A stretch of DNA of 64,000 bases from Streptomyces phaeolivaceus (GTDB lineage: Bacteria; Actinomycetota; Actinomycetes; Streptomycetales; Streptomycetaceae). The notes under the pieces are model-generated. The model ran no database searches, had not been told where the DNA came from, and saw only the letters and a list, made by a program, of their open reading frames with translations. Shown one piece after another: positions 1 through 8,771 of this stretch (its first letter is position 1; each line of letters opens with the position of its first letter). Both the position numbers and the translations under genes were made by a program. The stretch is from assembly GCF_009184865.1 (NCBI RefSeq), contig NZ_CP045096.1:3100001-3164000 (forward strand), written 5' to 3'.

Positions 1-1
1 C

Positions 2-115
2 TGCTCCCTGTGGGAGACCGACAACATGCCCGAGGAGACCTTCCTGGGCGTCCGCGTCTGCATCGTCGAGGGCACCCACCGGACATGCTCGGACGACAGG
101 TGGACCTGGGCCTGA
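2..115 (+). CDS. C-terminal end of an unknown protein (partial)
   Basis: The last 37 codons of a gene that begins before the window, read in frame 2 and ending at TGA 113-115. The visible tail contains cysteines in CSLWETDNM, RVCIVEG and RTCSDD and ends in WTWA. Evenly spaced cysteines and tryptophans would suit a small secreted, disulfide-containing protein, but the family is not recognisable from this fragment. It is followed at once by a strong hairpin, which supports this being a real gene end. Confidence 0.55.
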   Translation, partial: CSLWETDNMPEETFLGVRVCIVEGTHRTCSDDRWTWA

Positions 116-125
116 GCCAGCGGCC

Positions 126-161
126 GGAAGGGGCCCGGCCACCCATGGCCGGGCCCCTTCC
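126..161. terminator. bidirectional terminator hairpin
   Basis: Perfect 15-bp stem (126-140 with 147-161) around a 6-nt loop, GC-rich. It lies between the convergent ends of the partial gene and the serine hydrolase gene, so it can serve both strands. No long T-run, as is usual in Streptomyces. Confidence 0.75.
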
Positions 162-205
162 GCCGTCGCCCGCCGCCTCCTCGGCGCGGCCCCGGCCGGT
201 TCCTC

Positions 206-1408
206 CTACTTCTCGCAGAACTCCGCCTCGACGATCGACAGGCTGTCGCCCGTCCAGTCGCCGTTGAAGTTGAAGGTGAGGGTGTGGCGGCCGTCGGCGG
301 TGGTGGCGGTTTCGGAGAGGGAGCCGTGGATGCCGCCGCTGTGGCCCCAGAGCTGGACGCCGCAGGAGAGCTCGTAGGTGATGAGGCCGAGGCCGTAGCC
401 GCCGTTCTCGCCGTCGACGGGGATGACGTTCTTCATCTCGGCGAGCTGCTTCCTCGGGAGGAGCTTGCCGCGCAGCAGCGCCGAGTAGAAGCGGTTGAGG
501 TCGTCGGCGTCGGAGATCATCCCGCCGGCGGCGCCGGCCGCCGAGGGGTTGAACCTGGTGACGTCGTAGGTCTTTCCGTCCGTCGTCTCCGCGAGCTTGG
601 AGTAGGCGCGGCTGTGCGGCTTCGGGAGGGTGGGGTCGGTGCCGGGGACCTCGGTGTCGGTCAGGCCGAGGGGCTTGATGACGCGGGCCCGGATCTCGTG
701 GCCGTACGAGTGTCCGGTGGCCTTCTCGATGACCATGCCGGCGAGTACGTAGTTGGTGTTGGAGTAGCTCCAGTCGGTGCCGGGGGCGAAGTCCGGCTTG
801 TGCTTCATGGCGATGCCGACCAGTTCGCGCGGGGTCCAGGTGCGGTAGCGGTTCTTGAAGAAGCCCTCGGCGAGGAAGACGTCCTTCACGAACCGGTCGT
901 CCGAGGTGTACTCGGCGATTCCGCTGGTGTGGTTGAGGAGTTGGCGCAGCGTCACCTCGCGGCCGTCGTGCCCCTTGCCCCGGACGACGCCCGGCAGCCA
1001 CTTCTCCACCCTGTCGTCCAGGGACAGCCCGCCCTCGGCCTCCAGTTGCAGCAGCACGGTGGAGACGAAGGTCTTGGTGATGCTGCCGACGCGGAAGTGG
1101 TCGCGGGCGGAGCGCGGTTCGCCCGTCTTCAGGTCGCCGACGCCCGAGGTGGCCTTCCAGACGCCGTGTTCGTCCTTGGCCTGGGCGGCGATGCCGACGA
1201 CTCCGTCCTTCACATTGGCGTCCAGCGCCTTCCGGGTGGCGGCGTGGTCGCCTCTCCCCGGAGCGGCGGTGGGGACGGCCGCCACCGCCGGGACGGCCAG
1301 CGCCAGCGCGGCGGCCACGGCGGTCGCCGCCAGCAGAGTCGTACGGATCGAGCGGGACGAGCGGGAGGTGCGGGGCGTGTGAGTGGGGCGGGGCGGGCGT
1401 GCGGGCAT
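206..1408 (-). CDS. secreted serine hydrolase, class C beta-lactamase / D-Ala-D-Ala carboxypeptidase fold
   Basis: A 400-aa protein of the beta-lactamase family (PF00144), the group that includes R61-type DD-carboxypeptidases and esterases. An Arg-rich N-terminus and a hydrophobic stretch at about 24-48 form a signal peptide, so the enzyme acts outside the membrane. The catalytic triad motifs are visible: SITK at 109-112 (nucleophile Ser109), YSN at 215-217 and HSG at 356-358. Length fits single-domain secreted members. The ATG is preceded by a GGGGG-type ribosome site about 8 nt upstream. It stands alone, convergent with the preceding partial gene. Substrate (peptidoglycan peptide, ester or beta-lactam) cannot be told from sequence; the YSN motif favours a peptidase/esterase of the R61 type. 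Confidence 0.9.
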   Translation of the reverse strand: MPARPPRPTHTPRTSRSSRSIRTTLLAATAVAAALALAVPAVAAVPTAAPGRGDHAATRKALDANVKDGVVGIAAQAKDEHGVWKATSGVGDLKTGEPRSARDHFRVGSITKTFVSTVLLQLEAEGGLSLDDRVEKWLPGVVRGKGHDGREVTLRQLLNHTSGIAEYTSDDRFVKDVFLAEGFFKNRYRTWTPRELVGIAMKHKPDFAPGTDWSYSNTNYVLAGMVIEKATGHSYGHEIRARVIKPLGLTDTEVPGTDPTLPKPHSRAYSKLAETTDGKTYDVTRFNPSAAGAAGGMISDADDLNRFYSALLRGKLLPRKQLAEMKNVIPVDGENGGYGLGLITYELSCGVQLWGHSGGIHGSLSETATTADGRHTLTFNFNGDWTGDSLSIVEAEFCEK

Positions 1409-1522
1409 GTGGGTGTTCCCCCTTCGGCCGGCGTTCTCGGCTGTTCCGAGAACGGTTCGGTCTGGGGACAGGACACCGGTGGTCCGCGCCGGGTTGAGCG
1501 GTCCGCGGCCGTTGAGCCGTTT

Positions 1523-3304
1523 TCAGCCCTTCCGGAGGACCAGCTCCGTATTGCGGTCGCCGGCCGTGCCGGTGAGCGTGTCGCGGCGGCCGGGGGCGTT
1601 GTAGGACAGCTCGCGGTAGAGGGCGGCGAGGCCGGTCTGCGAGAGGTCCGTGAAGTTCGTGGCGTGCGGGGCGGCCGATTCGATCAGGGTGGTGAAGAGG
1701 GAGAGCGTGCCGTCCTTGTTGTCCACCAGCTCGATGACCCGGGCGAGTTGCGGGAAGTCGATGTGGGAGGCCGTGGAGATCTCCCAGAAGGAGCCGCCGC
1801 TCGCCGCCGAGTGCGGGGTGACGCGGTTGCGGTGGCTGTGGCCGTTCACCCAGGCCAGAACGGAGCGGTGGCGGCCGAGCAGGGCGAGCACCTCGTCGCC
1901 GCCGTGGCGGGCCTCGGTGGGGCGGGCGGGGTCCTTGCGCAGGTTCCGCATCGACTTGCTGGTGTGGTGGCTGAAGACGACGGCGTACGAACCGTCCTTG
2001 GCCGCCTCCTTCAGCGTGCTGTCCAGCCACTTGAGCTGAGCCGTGCCGAGCGAGCCCTCGTAGTGGCCGCCGGGGTCGGTGGAGTCGAGGCTGATGCCGA
2101 TGACGTCGTCGGCTACGCGGAAGGCGTAGTACTGGGTGCGGGCGTCCAGGTTGGCCTTCGAGTAGCCGTGGCCGACCGGGCCGGGGCCCGTGTGGGCCGG
2201 GTCCAGGTGGGCCTTCAGGTACTCCTGCGGGGTGAACGGGGCGCGGTTCTCGTCCGGGGTGACCGCACGCATCTTCTTCGCCTGGGCCTTGAGGATGGCC
2301 TTCCACTCGGCGCCCCGGGGGTCGCCGCCGCTCTTGACGTTGTCCCAGATGGCCTTGCCGACCTGCTCGTCCAGGGTCATCAACTTCTTGCCGCCGACGG
2401 CGAACTCGGCGAACCAGGAGTCGCCGGGGGCGTAGCAACCGCCGGGGAGGGAGTCGTGGTTGCCGACCGTGGAGTACCAGGGGACGTTCAGGCCGGGGCT
2501 GTTGACCTCGCGGATCGCGGCGGCCAGGAAGCCGTTCAGGCGGGGGAAGCCGAGCTGCTTGTCGGCGTCGCGGAGGGCCGCGTCCGGCTGCCAGTAGAGC
2601 TTCAGGCCGGAGTTCTGGACGCCCTCGTAGCGGCGCGGGTCACCGGAGTTGGGGGTGACGCGGCCACCGCTCATCACCTTCAGGAACCAGTCCAGTTCCG
2701 TCTTGGAGTTGTTGTCGGTGTTGTCGCCGGTCGTCATCACGAAGTGCAGCGGTGAGCCGGTCACCGGGGCGCCGCGCAGCGCGTTCACCCGCTCGACGAG
2801 CGAGACCGCGCCGGCCACGGACAGCGCCTCCTGCGGGCGCCAGGCGCTGGCGGTCTGGGCGCGGAGGTACTCGTAGCGCAGCGGGTGCTGGACGTCGACC
2901 ACGTGCAGGTCGGTGAACTGCACGAAGGAGGCCAGTGCCGTACGGCGGTTCTCGCGGCCGGACTTGGGGGTCGCGAGGTCGCCGCGCACGACCCGCTTCC
3001 AGGCCGGGCCGCCGCCGAGGCGGCGGTAGCCGGAGGAGTTGCGGGGGGCGGCGGCCGAGGCGAGGGTGGTGCCTCGGGTGTAGGGCGCGAGGGGTGCGGC
3101 CGGGGCCTCTCTGTTGGAGAGGTTGGCGAGGGGGACCTCGGTGGCCGCGGCGCGGTCGGCGGCGGTGGTGGCGGCGTGGGCGTCGGTCTCCGGCCGCAGG
3201 GCGAAGCCGACCCCCGCGGCGAGGCCGACCGCGCCGGTGGCGGCGAGGAAGGCCCGGCGGTCAGGGTTGGTGGCGGCGGCAGCGACTGAGCGTATGCGCG
3301 ACAT
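1523..3304 (-). CDS. TAT-exported metallophosphoesterase (PPA1498-type family)
   Basis: A 593-aa calcineurin-like phosphoesterase. The N-terminus carries a twin-arginine signal (DRRAFLAATG at 15-24 followed by a hydrophobic run), so it is exported folded, presumably with its metals. The two-metal motifs appear in order: D132-x-H134 in FTDLHV, GDNTD at about 193-197, GNHD at about 282, SHH, and GHSH near the C-terminal part. Length and the YEYLRAQTASAWRPQE region match the actinobacterial family described as TIGR03767. Substrate unknown; such enzymes release phosphate from phosphodiesters or monoesters outside the cell. The start is ATG with GGGGAGA about 7 nt upstream. Monocistronic, same strand as the next serine hydrolase. 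Confidence 0.88.
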   Translation of the reverse strand: MSRIRSVAAAATNPDRRAFLAATGAVGLAAGVGFALRPETDAHAATTAADRAAATEVPLANLSNREAPAAPLAPYTRGTTLASAAAPRNSSGYRRLGGGPAWKRVVRGDLATPKSGRENRRTALASFVQFTDLHVVDVQHPLRYEYLRAQTASAWRPQEALSVAGAVSLVERVNALRGAPVTGSPLHFVMTTGDNTDNNSKTELDWFLKVMSGGRVTPNSGDPRRYEGVQNSGLKLYWQPDAALRDADKQLGFPRLNGFLAAAIREVNSPGLNVPWYSTVGNHDSLPGGCYAPGDSWFAEFAVGGKKLMTLDEQVGKAIWDNVKSGGDPRGAEWKAILKAQAKKMRAVTPDENRAPFTPQEYLKAHLDPAHTGPGPVGHGYSKANLDARTQYYAFRVADDVIGISLDSTDPGGHYEGSLGTAQLKWLDSTLKEAAKDGSYAVVFSHHTSKSMRNLRKDPARPTEARHGGDEVLALLGRHRSVLAWVNGHSHRNRVTPHSAASGGSFWEISTASHIDFPQLARVIELVDNKDGTLSLFTTLIESAAPHATNFTDLSQTGLAALYRELSYNAPGRRDTLTGTAGDRNTELVLRKG

Positions 3305-3590
3305 GGCGCGGTCTCCCCGAGTGCGAACGCGTCGGAAGTGGTCGCGGGGCCGCTCCGCGGTGGGGGCCGGAGTGGGGTTCCCGCTCTTCCTTGATGCTTG
3401 GCAGCCGGGGTGGCCTGGACGTTAACGACGTCGCAACGGGTGGCGCCGATCACCGTACGTGGATCTTCGGGTACGGGGGCGTTCACTGGGGGTTCCCGAA
3501 TGTGAGGGGGAGGGAAGGGAGTCGGTCACTCCTTGTTCATCTGGCGGGGTAGGGCACCTGTTCGCCGTGGGGGCTTCGGTGGTGCCGTGA

Positions 3591-3641
3591 GTGCGGGTGC
3601 GTCGTGGTTGTTCGCGCGGTTCCCCGCGCCCCTAAGCGGAC
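3591..3641. repeat. Streptomyces intergenic repeat, short copy
   Basis: GTGCGGGTGCGT followed after a short gap by GCGCGGTTCCCCGCGCCCCT. The same two blocks recur at 18388-18433 and, inverted, at 18508-18553. It sits at the 3' end of the NUDIX gene within the 327-bp gap 3305-3631. I see no gene in the remainder of that gap, which is the upstream region of the metallophosphoesterase. Confidence 0.7.
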
Positions 3642-4096
3642 ACCGGTGGTTGCAGGTGGCCGTTCTCCGGGCGCTCCCTCCACAGGCCCAGAGCCGCGTC
3701 CACCAGGTCCACGCGGTCCAGGGCCGGGATCTCGTCCAGGGGGTGCCAGGCGGCCAGGTCCGTGGAGCCGTTCGTCTCGTGGCGGAGGTCGCCGCCGGTG
3801 ATGTGGGCCTCGTAGACGATGCGGAGGGCCTGGAAGTCGACGGCGGCGCCGAGGCGGCGGGGGTGGTGGTGGCGCCTGGTGTCGATGCCGAGGAGGGTGG
3901 TGGGGGTGATGGTGTAGCCGGTCTCCTCGGTGGCCTCGCGGACGACCGTGTCGTACGGGTCCTCGCCGTGTTCCATGCCGCCGCCGGGCAGGGTCCACCG
4001 CTTCTCGCGTCCGTCCGGGGAGACCCAGCGGGCCAGCAGCAGGTGTCCGTCGCGGACGCAGACGGCGTAGGCCGCCACTCTCAACTCCTCGCGCAT
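3632..4096 (-). CDS. NUDIX hydrolase
   Basis: A 154-aa single-domain protein with a complete Nudix box at residues 39-61: Gly39, Glu45, then REATEETGY from Arg53. The glutamates bind the metal used to hydrolyse nucleoside diphosphates linked to another moiety. The start MREELRVAAYAVC fits the family, and the ATG lies at 4094-4096. The strand RWVSPDGREKRWTLPGGG is like MutT/ADP-ribose-type members, but the substrate cannot be assigned. Monocistronic; it faces the divergent S8 protease gene across 228 bp. Confidence 0.88.
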   Translation of the reverse strand: MREELRVAAYAVCVRDGHLLLARWVSPDGREKRWTLPGGGMEHGEDPYDTVVREATEETGYTITPTTLLGIDTRRHHHPRRLGAAVDFQALRIVYEAHITGGDLRHETNGSTDLAAWHPLDEIPALDRVDLVDAALGLWRERPENGHLQPPVSA

Positions 4097-4324
4097 GACC
4101 AGACGTTAGCCAAAATGTCCGCTCAGGCGCGGCCGACGGCGACCGCATCGGTGGCGGGTTTACGCCATGACACAATTCCGCCTCGGTCAACACTCCCCAA
4201 ACATGTGTCACTTCGGTAAGGCTGAGCGATCATCCGGTATCGCATAACGGACCGGACCGATCCGAAACCGCCGCTCGGATCATCAATGTTCGTTCTCACC
4301 TGAATCTCACCCACAGGGACGCTG

Positions 4325-7300
4325 ATGACCCTCACCCCCCACCCCGGCCCCCGGCCGGGTGCGAGACGCGTGGCACGCGTAGCCGTGGCCGCGGGACTCG
4401 TCGCCGCGCTCTCCGCGGCAGGACCGATACCCATGGCCTTCTCGGCGGACGACCCTCCCCCACGGCCAAACGCGTGGGAGGTACCCTCAGCGGTCGTCCC
4501 GGCGGACGGCGGTGTCAAGTCCGCGCACGACAAGCTCGGCGCGACCGACGCCGACCTGCTCGCCGAGGCCAAGGCCGACGGCGACAAGAACATCACGATG
4601 ATGATCGCCACCGCGCCCGGCAGGACCGAACAGGTCGCCGAGCAGCTGGACTCGGTCAAGGGCGGCTCAGTGGGCCGTACCTACGACAAGCTCGGCTACG
4701 TCCGCGCCACGGTCCCGACCAAGAGCGCCGACTCGGCCATCTCGGCCGCCGCGAAGCTCTCCTCGGTGCAGGGCATCGACCTGCGCCAGCAGATCGTCCT
4801 CGACGACCCCTCGCCGGCCGCGGACACCGCCGAGGGCGCGAAGACGCAGACCACGGTCGCCAAGACGTACCCGGCGCCGGACAAGAACACCCCCGCCGAG
4901 AACCCGTACAACCCGTCCTTCGAGACGGGCGCCGTCGACTTCGTGAAGCAGAACCCGAAGGCGGACGGCCGGGGCATCACCATCGGCGTCCTGGACTCCG
5001 GTGTCGACCTCGCGCACCCCGCGCTGCGGAAGACCACCACCGGCGAGCGCAAGATCGTCGACTGGGTGACGTCCACCGACCCGATCACCGACGGCGACGG
5101 CAGCTGGCGCCCGATGACGAACTCGGTCTCCGGGCCGACGTTCACCTTCGGCGGCCGGACCTGGACCGCGCCCTCGGGCACGTACTCGGTGAACACCTTC
5201 CGCGAGTCCGTCACGGCGGCCGGTGACGCCGCCGGTGACGTGAACCGGGACGGCGACACCACCGACGCGTGGGGCGTGCTCTACGACGCGGCGGCCGGCA
5301 CGGTCACCGTCGACGTGAACCAGAACTTCGACTTCACCGACGACCGGCCGATGAAGCCGTACAAGGACGGCTACCAGGTCGGCTACTTCGGCACCGACGA
5401 CCCGTCGACCGATGTCGCCGAACGCCAGCCGTTCGTCGTCGAGTTCCGCAAGGACGTCCCGATGGACCCCTTCGGGGGCGACTGGGTCGGCAAGAAGGCC
5501 GACTTCGTCAACATCGGTCTCATCTCCAGCGAGCACGGCACCCACGTCGCCGGCATCACCGCCGCGAACGGGCTGTTCGGCGGCAGGATGAACGGTGCCG
5601 CGCCCGGCGCGAAGCTCGTCTCGTCCCGCGCCTGCCAGTTCGGCCCCGGCTGCTCCAACGTGGCGCTCACCGAGGGCATGATCGACCTCGTCGTCAACCG
5701 TGGCGTGGACATCGTCAACATGTCCATCGGCGGCCTCCCGGCGCTGAACGACGGCAACAACGCGCGCGCCGCGCTCTACACCCGCCTCATCGACACCTAC
5801 GGCGTCCAGCTGGTCATCGCCGGCGGCAACGAGGGCCCCGGCGCCAACACCATCGGCGACCCCGGCCTGGCCGACAAGGTCATCTCGGTCGGCGCGGCGA
5901 TCTCCAAGGAGACCTGGGCCTCCAACTACGGCTCGCAGGTCACCAAGGACTACCAGCTGTTCAACTTCTCCTCGCGCGGCCCGCGTGAGGACGGCGGCTT
6001 CACGCCGACCCTGGTGGCGCCCGGCGCCGCCGTCAACACCACGCAGACCTGGCTGCCGGGCTTCATCGCCCCCGAGGCCGGCTACACGCTCCCGGCCGGC
6101 TACCAGATGCTGAACGGCACCTCGATGGCCTCCCCGCAGGCCGCCGGCGCCTCCGCGCTGCTGCTCAGCGCCGCCAAGCAGAAGGGCATCGACCTGACGC
6201 CCCTGAAGCTGCGGACCGCGCTGACCTCGACCGCCGACCACATCGACGGTGTCCAGGCGTACGCCGAGGGCGCGGGCCTGATCGACATCGTCGACGCGTG
6301 GAAGTCGGTCAAGGCGGGCGCGACGGCCCACGAGTACGCGGTCAAGGCCCCGGTCGACACCGCGATCGACTTCGCGCTGAAGACCCCGGGCTTCGGCACC
6401 GGCGTCTACGACCGCGAGGGCGGCCTGGAGGTCGGGCAGCAGAAGACGTACGACGTGACCATCACCCGTACCTCCGGCGCCGACAAGGCGATCCGCCACC
6501 GGCTGCGCCTGGAGAACAACGGGCACCACCCGTTCCGGATCGTCGGTTCCCACTCGGTCTCGCTGCCGTTGAACGTGCCGGTCACCGTGAAGATCGCCGC
6601 CAAGCCGAAGGACGCGGGCCTCACCAGCGCGATCCTGGAGATCGACGACCCGAAGACCGAGGGCATCGACCGTCAGGTCCTCAACACGGTGGTCGTCTCC
6701 GCGCCGCTGAAGTACACCCACTCGGCGTCCGGCACGGTCCAGCGCAACTCCTTCAAGTCGTACTTCATCACCGTCCCCGAGGGCGCCAAGACCCTCGAGG
6801 TCGCGATCAGCGGGCTGAAGGACAAGAGCCAGACCCGCTTCATCGCCAACCACCCGTACGGCACCGCGGTCGAGGACACCGGCTCGCCGTACTGCTACAG
6901 CAACTACCTCGACGGCAGCGGTTGCCGGCCGGACGTGCGCGCGTACGCCGACCCGCAGCCCGGCGTCTGGGAGATCGAGGTCGAGTCGCGCCGGACCTCC
7001 CCGGTGCTCGACAACACGTTCAAGCTGGACTTCTCGGTGTACGGCGCGAGCTTCGACCCGGAGGTCGTGACCGTGCCCGAGGCCAAGGTCGGCACCCCGA
7101 CCGCCGCCTCCTGGAAGGTCACCAACGACCTCGCCCCCGTCGACGGCAAGCTGACGGGCGGCCCGCTGGGCTCGGCCAAGAGCGACCGGCCGACCATCGC
7201 CACCGGTGTCACCCAGACCTCCACGGTCGAGGTGCCCGCGGGCGCCGACTCCCTGGACGTCGCCATCGGCAACACGGCGGACACCGGCGCCGACCTGGAC

Positions 7301-7669
7301 CTGTACGTGTACGACGCCGAGGGCACCCAGGTGGCGTTCGAGGCGGACGGCGACTCCGAGGAGTCCGTCTCCATCCCGAAGCCGGCCGCCGGTACGTACA
7401 CCGTCGAGGTCGTCGGCTACGCGGTGCCGTCCGGGTCGACCGCGTACGACTACCGCGATGTGTTCTTCTCCTCCGCACTGGGCGGGATCAAGGTCGCGGA
7501 CACCGCCGTCAAGCTCGGCACGGGCGCGACGGCCACCGTCTCCGGTGAGGTCGTCGCGGCGGCCGAGGCCCCGGCCGGCCGGGAGTTCTTCGGCCAGGTC
7601 CAGCTGGTGAACGCGCGCGGCACCGCGGCGGGCACCGGCAGCGTACGGATCGAGAAGGTCACGCCGTAG
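4325..7669 (+). CDS. secreted subtilisin-like (S8) serine protease, large multidomain
   Basis: A 1114-aa exported protease. A signal peptide (about 1-38: Arg-rich, then a hydrophobic run ending near AFSA) and a propeptide-like region precede the S8 domain. Catalytic residues: Asp224 (GVLDSGVD), His404 (SEHGTHVAG) and Ser600 (NGTSMASP); the oxyanion Asn lies in AGGNEGPG. About 180 residues separate Asp and His, far more than in subtilisin, so the domain carries a large insertion holding a DxNxDGD element (DVNRDGDTTD) that looks like a calcium site. Beyond about residue 690 are beta-rich domains, including a pre-peptidase C-like segment near 970-1080 (TGADLDLYVYD). Start ATG with AGGGA 6 nt upstream. 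Monocistronic, followed by a strong terminator. Confidence 0.93.
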   Translation: MTLTPHPGPRPGARRVARVAVAAGLVAALSAAGPIPMAFSADDPPPRPNAWEVPSAVVPADGGVKSAHDKLGATDADLLAEAKADGDKNITMMIATAPGRTEQVAEQLDSVKGGSVGRTYDKLGYVRATVPTKSADSAISAAAKLSSVQGIDLRQQIVLDDPSPAADTAEGAKTQTTVAKTYPAPDKNTPAENPYNPSFETGAVDFVKQNPKADGRGITIGVLDSGVDLAHPALRKTTTGERKIVDWVTSTDPITDGDGSWRPMTNSVSGPTFTFGGRTWTAPSGTYSVNTFRESVTAAGDAAGDVNRDGDTTDAWGVLYDAAAGTVTVDVNQNFDFTDDRPMKPYKDGYQVGYFGTDDPSTDVAERQPFVVEFRKDVPMDPFGGDWVGKKADFVNIGLISSEHGTHVAGITAANGLFGGRMNGAAPGAKLVSSRACQFGPGCSNVALTEGMIDLVVNRGVDIVNMSIGGLPALNDGNNARAALYTRLIDTYGVQLVIAGGNEGPGANTIGDPGLADKVISVGAAISKETWASNYGSQVTKDYQLFNFSSRGPREDGGFTPTLVAPGAAVNTTQTWLPGFIAPEAGYTLPAGYQMLNGTSMASPQAAGASALLLSAAKQKGIDLTPLKLRTALTSTADHIDGVQAYAEGAGLIDIVDAWKSVKAGATAHEYAVKAPVDTAIDFALKTPGFGTGVYDREGGLEVGQQKTYDVTITRTSGADKAIRHRLRLENNGHHPFRIVGSHSVSLPLNVPVTVKIAAKPKDAGLTSAILEIDDPKTEGIDRQVLNTVVVSAPLKYTHSASGTVQRNSFKSYFITVPEGAKTLEVAISGLKDKSQTRFIANHPYGTAVEDTGSPYCYSNYLDGSGCRPDVRAYADPQPGVWEIEVESRRTSPVLDNTFKLDFSVYGASFDPEVVTVPEAKVGTPTAASWKVTNDLAPVDGKLTGGPLGSAKSDRPTIATGVTQTSTVEVPAGADSLDVAIGNTADTGADLDLYVYDAEGTQVAFEADGDSEESVSIPKPAAGTYTVEVVGYAVPSGSTAYDYRDVFFSSALGGIKVADTAVKLGTGATATVSGEVVAAAEAPAGREFFGQVQLVNARGTAAGTGSVRIEKVTP

Positions 7670-7717
7670 TGCGCCGGTAGTACTCCGGTAAGTACTCCGG
7701 TGGTGCGTGAGTGAAGG

Positions 7718-7753
7718 GGAGGGGCGGGTGTCCGGCAGGACACCCGCCCCTCC
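7718..7753. terminator. bidirectional terminator between S8 protease and anti-sigma-like gene
   Basis: Perfect 16-bp stem (7718-7733 with 7738-7753) with a GGCA loop, located between two convergent stop codons. Just upstream, AGTACTCCGGT is present twice (7680s and 7690s), a small direct repeat after the protease stop. Confidence 0.8.
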
Positions 7754-7780
7754 GTCGTCCGGTCCTCCCGCCTCAGCGGG

Positions 7781-8770
7781 TCACTCGCATCCCAGCCCCT
7801 TCGAGCCCGGCAGCGCCTCCTCGATCCAGGCCCGGTCGCGGGCGATCTCCGACTCCGTCGTGGTCCAGATGTCCGGCTGCGCGCTGTCCTCCGGGATGCC
7901 GACGAGGACGTGGTCGCCCTGCCGCAGCCGGGGCTCGACGTCGTGGGCCATGGGGAAGTCGATCCGCTTCTCGCCCTCGCCGGGCTTGATCCAGCGGTCC
8001 ACCTCGACCGTGATCCGGTCGTGCGCGGCCCCGGGCACGGGTTCGACCCCGGTGACGGTGCCCTCGACGATGAGCCGGGCGCAGGCGACGTACCCCTCCT
8101 CGGTGAGCAGGCCGGAGTCGGTGTCCGCGCTCTCGTCGCGCTGTGCCCCGCCGTCCGACTTGCTGGCGGCGCCCGAGTCGGACGACGTCCCGTTCGCCCC
8201 GCCGCCGGTCTGGACGACGACCCAGCCGATGCCGAGGACGACGGAGGCCGCCGCGGCGGCGGCGAGGGTGCCGAAGGTGATCCTCAGGGCGCGCCGGGCG
8301 CGGGACGGCCGCGGCGACAGGGGTGTCACCGACGCGGTGGGGGCCGCCGCGGGCCCGGACACCCGCCCGGGGTCCGTCTGGGCACCGGCCGCGTCCCCCG
8401 GCCGCGCGGCCACGGGTCGCCCCGCCGAACCCCCGGCCGCGGCCTCCTGTCCCGTGGCCGCCAGCGCGTCACCGATCAGCCCCAGCTGCTCCCGCAGCAG
8501 CGCGATGTCCCCGGCGGCGGTGTCCCGGGCCGCCACGAACTCGCCGTCCCGCAGCGCCTCCTCGGACAGCGGTTCGTCCAGCAGGGCCGCCATCAGCGCG
8601 TCCATACCGGAGTGGAGGGGGCCGTCGAAGTCGGGCTCGTCGAAGGTGAATTCGTCAAGGGGGGATTCGTCGAGGGGGGATTCGTCGAGGGCGGAGCCGT
8701 CGGAGGTGGGTCCGTCGTACGTCGGAGTCTCGTGCCCGGCGTCGTGTCGGCTTTCTTCCTGGGCGGACAC
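7781..8770 (-). CDS. single-pass membrane protein, probable regulator of the adjacent sigma factor
   Basis: A 329-aa protein starting GTG at 8770, one base after the sigma factor stop, so the two are translationally coupled. The cytoplasmic N-terminal half (1-160) is acidic with three copies of a 15-bp repeat encoding LDESP-like units (about 28-43) and a Pro/Ala-rich linker. One transmembrane segment lies at about 163-187. The extracytoplasmic part (about 215-329) contains VACARLIVEGTVTGVE and HDRITVEVDRW, with two cysteines in total (CARL and terminal GLGCE). No anti-sigma zinc motif (HxxxCxxC) is visible, so the anti-sigma role is inferred from coupling and topology only. Confidence 0.8.
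   Translation of the reverse strand: MSAQEESRHDAGHETPTYDGPTSDGSALDESPLDESPLDEFTFDEPDFDGPLHSGMDALMAALLDEPLSEEALRDGEFVAARDTAAGDIALLREQLGLIGDALAATGQEAAAGGSAGRPVAARPGDAAGAQTDPGRVSGPAAAPTASVTPLSPRPSRARRALRITFGTLAAAAAASVVLGIGWVVVQTGGGANGTSSDSGAASKSDGGAQRDESADTDSGLLTEEGYVACARLIVEGTVTGVEPVPGAAHDRITVEVDRWIKPGEGEKRIDFPMAHDVEPRLRQGDHVLVGIPEDSAQPDIWTTTESEIARDRAWIEEALPGSKGLGCE
8651..8695. repeat. three 15-bp tandem repeats inside the anti-sigma-like gene
   Basis: TTCGTCAAGGGGGGA, TTCGTCGAGGGGGGA and TTCGTCGAGGGCGGA follow each other without gap. Each unit adds five residues of the LDESP type on the minus strand, so copy-number change keeps the frame. Confidence 0.85.
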
Positions 8771-8771
8771 G

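Noticed and set aside
4667..6853. 728-codon minus-strand open frame opposite the S8 protease
   Set aside because: Another antisense shadow; no start signal and no recognisable motif.
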